From the NCBI GenBank assembly GCA_001510575.1, contig LNGK01000005.1:3348574-3412573 (forward strand): a stretch of DNA of 64,000 bases. The letters run 5' to 3'. The notes under the pieces were generated by a model. That model was not told the DNA's origin and made no database searches. It was given only the letters and a program-made list of their open reading frames with translations. Shown piece by piece: positions 11,791 to 23,825 of the stretch (positions are counted from its first letter, which is position 1; every line of letters begins with the position of its first letter). Position numbers and translations under genes: made by a program. The stretch is from Knoxdaviesia capensis (taxonomy: Eukaryota > Ascomycota > Sordariomycetes > Microascales > Gondwanamycetaceae).

Positions 11791-13372
11791 ATGCCTGAGC
11801 CATCCGATGAAGTAACCATATACGCCGAGCTGCTGCCGAGTCTGCGGCAGGTGTCTCTGCACGTGCGCAAGCACGGCGCGTTCCCGGCCGCCACGCAGGT
11901 GCGGCTCGTCGACGGCGGCCAGCGTGTAGTCGTCGACACGCGCGACACCAGCCACCCCACGTCCGCCGAGCTCCCGGGCGCGGTGGCGGGCCCCGCGGTG
12001 CTCCCGCCGTCGCAAGGCAACCCGGCGCAGGGGTGGATGAGCTGGCGGCTGCCGCTCGCGCCGGCGGCGGCGGCGCCGGCGGTCTTTGCGCACGAGTCGC
12101 AGGATGTGCCGTGGACCGCGGCGGACCTGCAGGTCGGGGCGGCGGTGCGCTGCCGGGCGTGTGCGGCGGAGCTGGTGGGCGCGGGCTGTGTGGCGGAGTG
12201 GCGGGATCTCCCCAGCGAGCACTGGGCGGAGATGATGGACTTTTGGCACTGCCACAAGCCGCATGTTGCCGGCCTGGGCGACGAGAGTGCGCTGGCGGGG
12301 CGCGGCTACGGCGCCGATTCGGCGGTGGTGGGGAAAGACAGCCTTGGGTTTGTCGACCTGACGTCGTTTTTGTTCGGGTCGGAGGATGTGGGCAACGTCG
12401 AGGTACGTGATCTGTTGTTTGCCTGTTTGGGGGTGATTTGCGAGTTCGAGTAGACCGTCTACGGGGTTGTAAGAAGGTGGCCAGGCCGGCGTAAAAACAC
12501 CCATCAACGGGAGGTCCTTCGGGCACCACCGTTCGGGTTGCCGCTTTGCTTCAGTGGCCTTGAACACCGATACTAGATCCCAAAAGCAGATTCCAAGCAC
12601 CTGCCAGGGCCTGCTGGAAGTCCTTCGAGGGGCTTCTGGTGCAGCTTCTTCGGCAGGGTTACGCTCACCCCTTTGTTTTTCACCGATTCTTTTTGGAAGA
12701 CGATCAAAGTCTCGGGATATATAGGCGGAACATACAGCCCAGCATTCTTGGCTCTCTAGATCAACCCTAACTCCAGTGCGCAGGCCCGACTCACTAACAT
12801 CTGGACAGTACGGACAAAGGCAAACCCAAGAGAAGAGAGCGTGCAGCTGCAAGACATGTGGCTCGATAGTAGGCAGCTATGATGCAAACAAGAAGTCGGT
12901 GATACTGTACAAGTGGCAGGTTCAGTGCGCAACAACATCGCCCATGCCGGCGCCCACCAGCTCGGAGTGCCTGTCATGCACGCTGATTGCCGCGCTGTCA
13001 CGGCTGGGATACTCCCAGTCCGTGCTGTCCCCCGTGGACGAGTCGGCGGCCACCCAGGCGGCCTCCGACCGCAAACTGCTCCTGGTCCGCGTGCTCAGCG
13101 TGAATCTGCGGTATGCATCCAACCGCGCCGCCACCGGCCGGCCACGCGCAGCGGCGAAGGTCTTGTACAGGTTTGTGACCCGCGAAGAGGCCGATCGGCT
13201 GATCAACCCGATCTCGTCGGACGTGCAGGAACTGGTGCTTCCCGGCCCGGCCATTGAAGAGGCCGCCGACGTGCTCTCGCGGAGTTATGATCTGCTGCCG
13301 GAGAGCATGCGGAAGTTCCAGGAGTGGAGTGTTGGGCTTTTGAACATCTGGGAACGGCAGTCAGGTAGATAA
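11791..13372 (+). CDS. HECT-like E3 ligase / E2-binding protein (UBE3D family)
   Basis: Two exons, 11791-12402 and 12809-13372, give 391 aa, close to human UBE3D in length. The N-terminal half has a CRAC pair followed by LPSEHWAEMMDFWHCHKPH, diagnostic of the E2-binding / HECT_2 family. Exon 2 opens in phase with a second Cys pair, CSCKTCGSIVG, and ends with a conserved segment (PESMRKFQEWSVGLLNIW). Family members bind ubiquitin-loaded E2 enzymes and act as E3-like factors; in human the partner is the anaphase-promoting-complex E2 UBE2C. ATG 11791 is preferred over the in-frame ATG at 11644 because the conserved N-terminus begins there. The 406-base intron (GTACGT donor, ACTAAC branch, GGACAG acceptor) is long for this window. 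Confidence 0.9.
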
Positions 13373-13725
13373 TGCGTGTTATATCAACAACTCCCAGAGA
13401 TACATTCCACCCTTTCATAAATTCACTTTGTGTGCATCTCAAAATTATCCAGAATAAACAAGAGTTGAGGGGAAACAAGAGGTGCACAGTGCAGAACAAT
13501 AATATTTATACGGCCCTGGTATAAGGCGAGCCAAGACACCTGATTGGTCAGTAAATACTGTTCCTTTCCCAACGCCTATATCTGATTTTCAACCACAGCT
13601 CATCCCGTCAGCATAATCTTCCTCCTTCATATATCGAAAACAATCACCATCCGAACGATTTCGAGTCCTTTCACGCCTTTATCTCCATTCAGCCGAAATC
13701 AGCCTATCTTGGCTATCTCAGCACA
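13373..13725. promoter_or_regulatory. Short intergenic region upstream of the SNF2 gene
   Basis: 353 bases between two co-directional genes. The last 100 bases are C/T-rich, as in many fungal 5' leaders. No other element recognised. Confidence 0.4.
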
Positions 13726-16700
13726 ATGGATATAACTCCCGAGATGTCTTTGAACCCCGGGTTTAAGACCACCGAAAACGCACCGGCCCGGCCCGACGCC
13801 TTTATCCCAGTTGGATGCTGTTCTTTTGATATTTTTAAGGACAATAGCATTCTTAACCATGGCGATTTTCATTCATGGACCCCACTGACTGTCCCTGACT
13901 CTACGGTCCAGACTTTGAGTTTGGAGGGTCCCTCCCGTCTCCAACTTGTCCAACGGTGGCTTTTCCTAGTTGCACTTCGTCGGGGTCTCAGTGTTGAGCG
14001 CTTGCTTCAGGCAGGCTGGGTGAAACTTCAGTTTCGATTCGCTAAGTGGACGGCCGAGGCCGATACCTACACGTGCATCATGCAGGTCTATGTGTTGCCG
14101 GATGATGTCGACCGGCGGCTGGTTGACCGGTCGGATACTAAGCTTGTGACTGCCCGGCGTCATCTTCTGCGCAGCATCAACTTTTCTCGTGACGTCTGGG
14201 CCGGCATTGACGATGCGGAGCCGGAGTTCCGTGCCGAGGCTACTCATGAACGCAATGCCCATCTTTTGGATCTGCCCGAAGAATCGCTGCTCGAGACATT
14301 CAACTCGATCCCGTCTCCCAACCCCCAAACGCAGCTTGTGCGCGACGATGACGAGTTCGACGCCATGTTCAGTCTCCTAGAAGGCTCGGTGGAGGGCCTG
14401 AAGACCGAGATGTATCCTTATCAGCGCCGATCGGCGGCTGCAATGTTTCAGAAAGAAGTCTGCCGGGACAGAGTTCTCGACCCGCGGCTGACCGTGATGA
14501 GAGACATGGACGGGGGCGAATACTATCTCGATCAGTTTTCTGGCCATCTTCTGCGGGAACCCCGCCATTACGACTCGGTTGCCGGCGGCATTCTCGCCGA
14601 GGAGATGGGATCGGGCAAGACGCTCATCTGTCTGAGCGTGATTCTGGCCACTCGCCACCTCCCGGCTAAGATCCCGGAGCAGTATGCCGAACGACTTCCC
14701 GTGCGCGCGAAAACTGCGTCTCTGATGGCCATGGTTGCTTCCAACATCACGCACAAGTCGATTGTGTGGAAACCGTTTCTGAAGGAGAGAGATTATCTGA
14801 AATGCACAGCGCTCATGGAGCAGAACCGTGCCGAATATCTGATTCCCTCTGCCGAGCCCCGACGCTACAGTCGTAAAGCTCTGGCCACCACCGAGCAACG
14901 CCACGTGCTGATGAGCGACGCCACGTTGATCATTGTCCCCGACAATCTCGCCGAGCAGTGGGAGCAGGAGATACAGAAGCACACCACCGGCCTCAAGGTG
15001 CTGCACTGCCATGGGAAAAACGCCGAAGCCGTTCCGAAGCCCCGCGAACTCGCGCGATACGACATTGTGTTGTTCTCGAAGTCGAAATTCGAGTGGTTGC
15101 ATCAGACGAGCGACATGGCCACGTGCAGTCTGGCGCTCATCCACCTCAAACGCTGCATTATCGATGAGGGCCATATTATCGGGAACTCGCAGCTTCACAA
15201 CCGCAGCTCTCTTCTGATGGCTCTGGATAAGCTCCAGATCTCGGCGCGCTGGGTGGTGACTGGCACGCCGGCCCACGGGCTGTACGGAGTGGCGTCCCCG
15301 GCAAAGGCTCGACAGACACTTAAGGGTGTCCGGGCTGCTGCCAGTGTCCGTTCGACCTCTACGCAGGAGCGCCAAGATATTAACCGACTGGGCGCGATCG
15401 CGTCGCTGTTTCTTCGCGTCCGGCCATGGGCGAACACGAGCGACGAGCTCGGGGACACCAAGGCCGATTGGGCGACCTACGTGTTTCAGCACCGCTCCCG
15501 TCACAGCGCTGGGTGTCTGCGGAGCTCGCTGGCGTCTTTGATTATCCGCCATCGGCTGGGTGACGTTGGAGATCTGCTGCCGCAGGTGCACGAGAAGACG
15601 GTGGTGCTGGAAGGGTCGTTCCAGGACAAGATGTCGCTGAACCTCTTCTCGATGATGATCATATTCAACTCGGTGCAGTCGCAGCGCACCGACCAGGATT
15701 ACTTCTTCCACCCCAGCCAGCGTAAGAGTCTGCAGGAGCTGGTGCGTAATCTTGGCCAGGCGAGCTTCTTCGGCGGCGGGTTCTTCTCGGCCGAGACCAT
15801 CCGGCTTGCTATTGACACGGCCACCGAGTTTCTGAACGAGAAGAAGGTTCCCATCAGCGCTGAAGACGAGGCCCTGCTGGCCGAGGCGATTGGATTTGGA
15901 GAGATGGCCCTAGCGAACCGTCTGCGGAGAATAAGCCAGGACGTCCAGGAAGTGCCGATGTTTGTGCAGGATTTCCCGGGTGATCCGGCCACCGAGCATG
16001 CCTGGGAGCATACCGTCGAGCAGTCGGCTGACGACCTGGCCGCCCGCATCACCTGCTCGGACTCGGGCCGCATCGGACAGCTACAGGCGGCCATGCGAAG
16101 GAATCTGGGTGACGAGGCGGCCATGAACGCGCTCCTGAACGGCGGCCTTGAAGCGGCAGATTTCGAGGTCAATTCGGCGCCGCTGCTCGGTAGAGTTTCA
16201 TTGGCCCACGCAGGGCCGGCGGGGCCTGGTGTTGCAAGACGCAACCTGGCGGGAAACACTGCCATCGGCGCTGGCCCCAAGAACCGGCAGATTCGGCGGG
16301 GGCCTGCGCCGGAGGCTCTGCAGCAGGCGTGGGAACAGGTCGGTGCCGCCGCGAATGGGGACGCAGGCGACACCGACGGCGGCGGAGAGGTGAAGGCGCA
16401 GCGGGAGTGTCCGGCGGTGCTGGCGAAGACGCGGGTGGTGTCGACGGCATCGGCGAAGCTGTCGTATCTCATCGACCAGATTGCCCTGCACCACCGGGAA
16501 GACCAGATTCTTGTTTTCTACGAGAACGATAATATTGCCTGGCACCTGTCGAAAGCTTTGGACGTGGTGAGCCTTTTTTTTTTTTCTTCTGGATTTGACC
16601 CTTTTCGACAATTGATACCCCCTTCTGGAGATGAGAGACTACTAACACACATGTCCGTGCAGCTGCAAATCACCAACCTCATCTACGCGAGAACCCTAAC

Positions 16701-17490
16701 GCTCGAGCGCAAGGAGCAGTACGTGAACACGTTCAACAGCACCGGGCTGTTCCGCGTCCTCCTCATGGACATCACGCAGGCGGCGTTCGGGCTGGACATG
16801 CACGCGGCGTCGCGCATCTACTTCATCAAGCCGGTGCTGAACCCGCAGGTGCACGCGCAGGCGATTGGCCGGGTGCGGCGCATCAGCCAGGCGAAGCCGG
16901 TGTACGTGGAGACGCTGGTGCTGCGCGGCAGCCTGGAGGAGGAGATTGTGCGGCGGCGGTCGACGATGACGCCGGCCGAGCACCGGCTGTGCCGGTCGCT
17001 GCTGGACGATCGGCCGATCTACGAGTGGATCCGCGCCGCGCGTATCCTGCCGCTGGTGGCGGCGGGCGGTGTGGAGGCTGCCGCGGCGTCGGCGTTTGCG
17101 CAGACGGCGAGGCTGGAGTCGCCGCTGCTGGTGTTTGGCACCGGCTTCGGCACTATTCCGAGCTCGGATGAGGGCATCCTGCCGGTGGCTCCGACATGGA
17201 CCGCGCGCGGCGTGTCATCGTCCTCGGGCACCTTGGACGGCGGAAGTGGCGCTACCAACGGCGGAAGTGGTACTGCCAGCGGCGGCGATAGTAGTAGTGG
17301 GACCGTCAGCCTGGCCTCGCGGGCGGCAGCGCTGAAGCGCGAGCGCACACGGGAGGATACCGGCGATGAAGAGCGTGCGTCACGGGTCAACATCGATGGG
17401 GTGGCCCGGCGCCTGCGGTTTGCGAAGTCGACAGAGGAGGAGGAGGACGAGGATGACGAGGAGGGGTCCGAGGTGAAGGGCTCCGAGTAA
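13726..17490 (+). CDS. SNF2-family DNA-dependent ATPase, RAD5/SHPRH-like
   Basis: Two exons, 13726-16566 and 16663-17490, give 1222 aa. The intron is 96 bases, in frame and without a stop, but has a GTGAGC donor, a poly-T run, an ACTAAC branch at about 16641 and a GTGCAG acceptor; splicing joins KALDV to LQITNLIYA. The SNF2 N domain has Walker A EEMGSGKT (Lys about residue 298), a motif Ia region TLIIVPDNLAEQW and motif II DEGH (Asp about 480) with TGTPAHG as motif III. The helicase C domain has DQILVFYEND, LLMDITQAAFGLDMH and QAIGRVRRISQ as motif VI. An acidic tail ends the protein. DEGH rather than DEAH places it near the RAD5/SHPRH branch of SNF2 enzymes, but I see no RING domain. A nuclear DNA-repair or chromatin role is inferred. 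Confidence 0.9.
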   Translation: MDITPEMSLNPGFKTTENAPARPDAFIPVGCCSFDIFKDNSILNHGDFHSWTPLTVPDSTVQTLSLEGPSRLQLVQRWLFLVALRRGLSVERLLQAGWVKLQFRFAKWTAEADTYTCIMQVYVLPDDVDRRLVDRSDTKLVTARRHLLRSINFSRDVWAGIDDAEPEFRAEATHERNAHLLDLPEESLLETFNSIPSPNPQTQLVRDDDEFDAMFSLLEGSVEGLKTEMYPYQRRSAAAMFQKEVCRDRVLDPRLTVMRDMDGGEYYLDQFSGHLLREPRHYDSVAGGILAEEMGSGKTLICLSVILATRHLPAKIPEQYAERLPVRAKTASLMAMVASNITHKSIVWKPFLKERDYLKCTALMEQNRAEYLIPSAEPRRYSRKALATTEQRHVLMSDATLIIVPDNLAEQWEQEIQKHTTGLKVLHCHGKNAEAVPKPRELARYDIVLFSKSKFEWLHQTSDMATCSLALIHLKRCIIDEGHIIGNSQLHNRSSLLMALDKLQISARWVVTGTPAHGLYGVASPAKARQTLKGVRAAASVRSTSTQERQDINRLGAIASLFLRVRPWANTSDELGDTKADWATYVFQHRSRHSAGCLRSSLASLIIRHRLGDVGDLLPQVHEKTVVLEGSFQDKMSLNLFSMMIIFNSVQSQRTDQDYFFHPSQRKSLQELVRNLGQASFFGGGFFSAETIRLAIDTATEFLNEKKVPISAEDEALLAEAIGFGEMALANRLRRISQDVQEVPMFVQDFPGDPATEHAWEHTVEQSADDLAARITCSDSGRIGQLQAAMRRNLGDEAAMNALLNGGLEAADFEVNSAPLLGRVSLAHAGPAGPGVARRNLAGNTAIGAGPKNRQIRRGPAPEALQQAWEQVGAAANGDAGDTDGGGEVKAQRECPAVLAKTRVVSTASAKLSYLIDQIALHHREDQILVFYENDNIAWHLSKALDVVSLFFFSSGFDPFRQLIPPSGDERLLTHMSVQLQITNLIYARTLTLERKEQYVNTFNSTGLFRVLLMDITQAAFGLDMHAASRIYFIKPVLNPQVHAQAIGRVRRISQAKPVYVETLVLRGSLEEEIVRRRSTMTPAEHRLCRSLLDDRPIYEWIRAARILPLVAAGGVEAAAASAFAQTARLESPLLVFGTGFGTIPSSDEGILPVAPTWTARGVSSSSGTLDGGSGATNGGSGTASGGDSSSGTVSLASRAAALKRERTREDTGDEERASRVNIDGVARRLRFAKSTEEEEDEDDEEGSEVKGSE

Positions 17491-18320
17491 ATAGGTGACA
17501 TCTGGCGGCGCTCTTCTGTTTTTTCTCGTTTCTGTACTAGGACCGGGATTTACGACTGTCATGACGGTGGACGTGGTTTTTTGTGTCCGGTTTGTTCGGT
17601 CCTCTCCATTTTTGCGAGGACGACGATTCTTATGATGATCATCGGGGCGGGAATGGGTTCTTTTCTAGCACGTTTTCTTTTAGCTCTTCAATCACAATTT
17701 TTTCTTTGTTTCGAGATTGATTGTCTTAATGGTTTAGGCAGGGTGTCATGGAACTGGTCTCTACCCCCAGTAGGCTGGAACGACTTTGTAGTAGTGGATA
17801 CAGTCCAAGTTCCAATTTCAGTTGAAGCTCTCACGGACTCTGCGCATGGACGGAGCCAACTTTCGGTTAAAAATCTCTGCGCACCACCACATTCCCGCAC
17901 TTTCTCCTTGGATAATTGCGGTTCACGAGTACGCAGAGGGCCCGCCACATCGACGGAAATATAACCCCAATTATTTTTTTCTTCTGCGCCCTTGGGTTGG
18001 GTTTCAGTTTTCATTTATTTCTGGAACATGAAGAATTCGGAGAATGAAAAGGAGCGGGCCCGTAGAGTTGGGGTGACATTTCCATTAGGGTTACGGTAGT
18101 AGCGCATGGGGTATATCGCCGAACGAACATGGCTACTACCCCTGACGGAATCAGTGGAGGTCAGGCATACCGAATAAGATGAACTCCCGAGAGGATGCTT
18201 TTTTTTTCTGCTCCCACGAACAACAACAGGGACAGAGAGAAGCATTCAGCGCATTTAAACTGACGGGCGATCTTCAGTGTGTTTCGGGGCTAGCTTTGCG
18301 GATCATCCCAAAGGCGATAT

Positions 18321-18349
18321 ACAGTACAGTACAGTACAGTACTGTACAG
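18321..18349. repeat. ACAGT pentamer repeat ending in a GTACTGTAC-type palindrome
   Basis: Four perfect ACAGT units followed by ACTGTACAG. The sequence can fold on itself because AGTACT and TGTACA are self-complementary. Confidence 0.9.
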
Positions 18350-18548
18350 AAGTGTAACACCCAACAACACATTTCCAAGTCCCGTATAAACAAACGTTCA
18401 CGCGGGATATACGGTACAGAAAGACTTGGCAGGGGCACGTCCACGCTGGCAGAGCTAAAAGCGGAAAGGGTTCGGACACTTTTCCTTGATGAAAGCGAGT
18501 GGGCTTGGGCACTAGGTGTGGGCAAAGCGGTAAACGGGGCGAGAAGAA

Positions 18549-18549
<1 letters not shown>

Positions 18550-18586
<37 letters not shown>

Positions 18587-18590
18587 GAGA
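18550..18590. repeat. GAAA tetranucleotide microsatellite
   Basis: About nine GAAA units passing into GAGA. Confidence 0.9.
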
Positions 18591-18994
18591 GGGAACGATT
18601 CCAGATACGAGAATCCAATTGGCGATGGAGGGAGGGGAAGGAAGTGTTGGCGCCGGACTCTCTGCACGCACTGTCTCGTGTTCCGCGGTCTTCGTTTTGG
18701 GGGGTTAGAGGAGAGGAGGGTGGGTGAAGAGAAGGAGATAGAAGGAATTGGCTTGGAAGTGTCCACGGCCAAACACACAACGCTGCGAATGGCATGATTC
18801 CGGGGTGTAATACCTGGAGAGTGGAAAGGGGAGTTGGATTTGTTGTTCAAGGAACGGACCCAGGGTTTGGGGAGGACAGACCTCTAGTGCAATCTTGTTA
18901 AGCCTGGGTTTTGGTGAGCCAGCCCTGGTCGCGGTCGGAGTGTCTCCTCTTCGCCACAGAAGCCAAGTCGGGATAGGTTGGGAATCATATCCAG

Positions 18995-19018
18995 GAGAGA
19001 GAGAGAGAGAGAGAGAGA
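18995..19018. repeat. GA microsatellite
   Basis: A pure (GA)n run of about 24 bases. Confidence 0.9.
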
Positions 19019-19388
19019 CTGAGAGACTGTGGCATTGCAGGAGAGACACACCGGCCGGAGAAGGACCTTGGGGTGGACGGCTCCAATCTGCTTTTTTCTC
19101 TTTTTCTCGTGGGTCTCGTCCGGACTCAGAGGGGAGTCCACAATGTCCGTTCCGCACAGACAACACACACGCTCTGAGCTACAGTCACAGACGCAGGCGA
19201 ATATGCAAAGTGCAAACGACACACACACCACAGACCCATGCAGCAGTGCAATGCACGCACAAACCCAGGGTGTTTGCCGTATTCGCTGGGCGGCTGCGGG
19301 TGAGGCTGAAAAGATTGGCGTCTGCAGCTAGACCAATTCGACCGGGCGCCCAGAAGCTGGTTTGCCGTGTGCCGTGATTTTGGCAGGA

Positions 19389-19420
19389 AGAGAGAGAGAG
19401 ACAGAGACAGAGAGAGAGAG
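19389..19420. repeat. Interrupted GA/CAGA microsatellite
   Basis: GA units interrupted by ACAGAGAC over about 30 bases. Confidence 0.85.
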
Positions 19421-21284
19421 CAATGCTCTTCTTGTTTATGCATGGGAGAAGGAGGTTCTGGTCCTTGTGCCTGAACCGGCCGGGGAAGCTTTGCAGATGA
19501 TGTGTGCGGTGTGTCTGTGTGCTCAGAATGCCACCATTTTCCTTTCTGTCCACAACCGGCAGTCCGAAAACACGGCTTCAGGCTTTTAGGTCTGGCATTG
19601 TGTGTGTAACACCTGCATCTTGCATCAGCGCATGCACTCCAGTGGAGTCAAATGTGTGGATTTCGGACTCTCTCTCACCTTGCATACCTGTGCGTTCTCA
19701 ACTGCCCCTATATAAGCACGGCCAGCCACTGCAAGGAAGAATCGCTCCGGGGGTCCCTTGCACACGCTGCAAACCGCTCCTCGCCCCTGGCCAGGAGCAT
19801 CAAGATACGAACACCGGTATTCCATGTAAGGGGAGCGCAATCTTGGGCAAGGTACTGAATTTGATTCTCGCAAAGAGGCTCGTCCGAAGCCAGAGACAGC
19901 AGCAGATCAGAGAGTAAGACCGGCTTTGAAAAGATTAAAGACCAGAATTGGGGAACCGTGAACAAAAGAAAAAAAAAGTAAATAAATAATCCTGCCCTTC
20001 AAACACCCACTACACACAGAATCCAGACATGACATATCCGATGCCAGAAGTTCAAGCTTCTGGGTCTCTCGTATCTGCTATTTTTCAGCAGATATTCACT
20101 TGACCCAACTTGGTATGCCCCTTTAAAGCCCTATACTGGATAATTGCACTTCGTATCCTTCCCTTTCTTGCATACGGCGGATTCTGTGTAAGAGGGAAAG
20201 AGCGACCGTGGCGTTGAATATGCATCTATCCCGTCTTGCCTCGTCCTCAATCTTCTGGAAAACCAGCGCATTGTTCTTCTTTTTCCGACCTCTTCTCCTT
20301 TCCCTTCTTACCTTTTCCCCTTCTCTTCTCATCTTTTCTTCTTCTTTCCTCTCAGCTGAAAGCCTCGCTTTTCCAGCTTCTCCCATTCCGTCGTCTCGCT
20401 GCATGATATCGTGTCGATAGTTTCCACTCTTGCCTCTTGTTGTGATTTGTGGCTGTCTCTCTCCCACGTATAGTACAATGATACCAAGTGCTGGTTACTC
20501 CAAGCCCACGAGTTGAACACCAGATACACACAATCCTCCCACCCACGCCCCCCCTTTTCGAACTTCCTAATTCCTATAAGTATACTACACGATCGCCACC
20601 TATACGACACGCTCCGAGAGCGCCGTTCCGTCATCCAGCCAGTTCCTTTTTGCCTCTTCTGGAATCCCAGTGGCTGAACCCTCTATCATACTGCGCTTTT
20701 CTGTGTTCCTCGATCAGCCCTAGCAGACACTCACCAACAAGGCTCCAGAATTGCACACACCCCCACAGACGCTTTCTCTCTCGCTGTCCGGAAGGGAGCG
20801 TGCATTTCTCGGATCGCGACCCTGAATTGGCTGTGACGGGTGCTTACAGACACATACCGAGAGGGACGACGGCCGAAACCGATATCTAGGACTACGCAAA
20901 AGGGACAAACTTGAGCCACATGGCTAGACTAGACTACAAACGCTGAAAAAGGACCCAACCGCCTGCCCTGTATCGGCTTCTGGCGGGCGCTGGACGGCCT
21001 TTGGCGATATTACACCCTTGGCCCTGTGTCGTTTCTTTTCTTATCGCGAGACTATTCTGTTTCCCGGCGAACATCGCTGTGTGTCTCCTTGCTGTGACCG
21101 ATCCTCACTTAACCCTTTCTCCTGTCCGTGGGCTCTAGACCACGCCCCCTCCCCCTCCCCTCGAAAAGAGAAAAAAAAAAAAAACCGCACGGAAGTCTTC
21201 TGGGTATTCGTGTGGCTTGTCTTGTTCCCCTTAGCGTCCATAGCCGCCGCCGGGTTACAGCGCCCTCATCTCCATTGGCTCACC

Positions 21285-23825
21285 ATGTCTCCTGTGGTCA
21301 TGGCTGATGCCTTCCAGGATATATTCGGGACGTCTCCCCATCATCCTGCTCCTGACGCTTCTTCATATTCCCACCCTTTTCCCGCTTCTTCGTCGTCGAC
21401 ACCTCCGCCGTCGCCGTTTGCTGTTGTTGACCGTAATTACGCTTCCTACGGCGACGACACCATGGGATCTTACACGGTGTCCTCGTCCTATTCCGACGGC
21501 CTGGCCATTTCCGCCCCTCCGGCCGACCAGCTTCGCTCCTCCACCGAGTCGTATCCGGTGGCTCTGAATCGCCCCAGAAAACTGTCCTCCACCAACCCTG
21601 TTTCGTCATCTCCAACCTCGTCACCCTTACACTCAACGCCTTACCGGAAGAGCTTCGATTCCACCTCTTCGGCTCCTTCGTCGAGCACAAGACCGTCGTC
21701 ATGGGAGAGCCGGTCGAGTTACAGCTCAGCACGGTCTCGGTCGAGTGCCACCACCGCTGCCTCATCGGTAGGCTCGCGGAGCTCGTCGTTTTCCGCCCAC
21801 GGAAAAGCCGGAGTGGGAGTCTGGGAGACGGTCTCTCAACGGCCTCTGTACATGCCTCGCCGGTCTCCACCGGGACAGACTTTCGCCAAACTGCCTGGAG
21901 AAGTGCTGGAACTTATTCTTGACCACCTGAAGAAGCTGCATCTCGAAGCGACGGCCGAAAGCTGCTCGACATGCTGGAACCGCGATCTTTGCTCCATTGC
22001 CTTGTCGTCGAGGAAGTGGTATAAATTTGCGCGGACGTCGTTGTAAGTTGCTTCTATAGTCTGTCTGTGCAACAGCTTCCTTCTGGCTTTTAACTTACAC
22101 ATCTCCCTCCAATTCAGATACGAAGACATCCAGCTAGTTGGCGCAGACTCGGCAGTTCTGAAGAAGCGCTACAAACACCTCCAGTTTCCACGCCTCGTGT
22201 TGCTTCGCCGCACCATCCGGTCCAGTCAGCTGGTGGCAGCTATTGTCCGGAACTTGAAGGTCCCTACGCCGCCGGCCAGCGTCTCAGGCGAGACGTACCG
22301 AAACGTGGTGGCCTCGATTATCATGGCCTGCCCCAACTTTGAACGCCTGGTCGGCCTGTACCCGGCTTACACGCATTCGTTCGATCGTCTCTTCCAGGCG
22401 CTCTCGACACGGACCCGACTCAAGAGAATGGACTGGCTGATCGAACCTGCAGCACCCACCAAGCCAGCACAATCCCAGCCCGGAAGCCGCCCCGGCACGA
22501 GTGGTGGCCAGTTGACCCCATCGCAGTCGTGGGAGAACCTTCTGGACCAGGGAAACGCCTTTCTGGAAATGCACACCAACTGGACTCACCTTACCTCGCT
22601 GACCATCCACATGGCCCCGGGCGCGGCGCCGTTGTACCCCAGCGGCCTGATTAGCTCGACGCTTTCCTACGTGCCGTCTCTACAGCACCTGTTTCTGGAG
22701 AACCTCCCAGCAGACGGCTTTGGGGACGACGAGCTGAACTCACTGCAGTATCTCAGAACACTGTCTCTGTCTCACCTGGCTGGTGTCACCAGCCACGGGC
22801 TCACGTTGTTTGCCACTCGCTGTTCCAGCCAGTCCCTAAAACGGCTGGTGCTGCGCCACCTGGACCTGGAGACGCTGCCGACACTGGCTCGTATTCTGTC
22901 GCATATGGTGCAACTCGAGGATCTGACGTTTGTGCAGGCGTTCCCACCGCTGATGCCGGATGAATCAGGGTTCTTGTACCTCATGCCGTACCTGGCATCC
23001 AAGACTGTGCGCAAACTGCACTGGGACATCACCGGGTACCCGAACTGTGTGAACGCGGCCGATGCGATTCTTGCGAGCAGCATCGAAGCCGGCGGGTTTC
23101 CGGCACTGAAGGTGCTAAGGACGCCGAATGACCCCGAGGGCATCTTCCAGGCGCTGTGCCGTCCGCTCGAGCGCATCGAGCTGGCGAGTGACCGGTTCCG
23201 GCCGCTGTTGGCAGGGGCGTCCGGGTCCCAGACCAGTCTTTCTGGGAGCGCGACGAACGGGTCTTCAGGGTCCAACGGCAGCGGCGCCCTGACCAGCGGC
23301 CACGCATTCCAAACGCCACCGACATCACCGCCCTCTACGCGGTCGCCCATGAGCCCGGAGTTCGGCATGTTTGGCCGCGGGGGCGGCAGCACGGCCCCCG
23401 AAGACACGAACCTGGCGATGTCGCGGCGGGCGGCGCAGGCGCGCCTCGAGGCGGCGCGCACCGCGCACCGGTTCCAGGTGAATGTGATCGACGAGGGCGG
23501 CGCGGTGGTCGACCAGTTCGGGCTGGGCGGATATTGCGGCACGATCGGCAGCCGGATCCGGTACCACCTGGTCGCCGAGCCCGGTGGGTCGGACCGCCAC
23601 GGCGGGCTGGTGCGGATGGCGGACTTGGTCGCGGCGCGGGAGGCGGAGTTGGTGGCGCGCGAGGGGTACTGTAACGGGCGGTGGAATTGTGGGCAGGCGG
23701 TTGGGGCGGGGCCCGGGGCCGGGGTGGGTGCGGGTGCGGGTGCGGGTGGTGCGGCCGCGGAGAAGAAGGATCGCGAGCGGTGGTGGCATACCGAGCGGAC
23801 GCGGTGGCGGGTGGTTGAGCTGTGA
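21285..23825 (+). CDS. F-box protein with leucine-rich-repeat-like C-terminal region
   Basis: Two exons, 21285-22042 and 22118-23825 (GTAAGT donor, CAG acceptor), give 821 aa. The first ~190 residues are Ser/Pro/Thr-rich and look disordered. The F-box begins FAKLPGEVLELILDHLKKL, contains an inserted SCSTCWNRDLC segment, and runs on across the splice junction to KFARTSLYEDIQL, so the intron splits it. The rest has irregular Leu-rich repeats (LTSLTIHM, LQHLFLENL, LRTLSLSHL, LKRLVLRHL, LEDLTF) as in substrate-binding F-box proteins. Expected role is substrate receptor in an SCF (Skp1-cullin-F-box) ubiquitin ligase; the target is unknown. ATG 21285 has CACC in front; an in-frame ATG at 21300 is an alternative. 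Confidence 0.87.

Larger units (their letters stand above)
17491..21284. other. Long intergenic region (3.8 kb) with simple repeats
   Basis: No gene supported. It holds a TTAGGGTT at about 18084, an ACAGT pentamer repeat at 18321, a GAAA tract at 18550, two GA tracts near 19000 and 19400, and a poly-A run in the last 120 bases. The final 800 bases are C/T-rich and may be promoter and 5' leader of the F-box gene. Confidence 0.5.

Noticed and set aside
11734..12852. Long antisense frames (372 and 259 codons) opposite the UBE3D-like gene
   Set aside because: Shadows of a very GC-rich coding exon; the plus strand has clear family motifs.
14377..15711. 444-codon antisense frame opposite the SNF2 gene
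   Set aside because: Shadow frame; the sense strand carries all helicase motifs.
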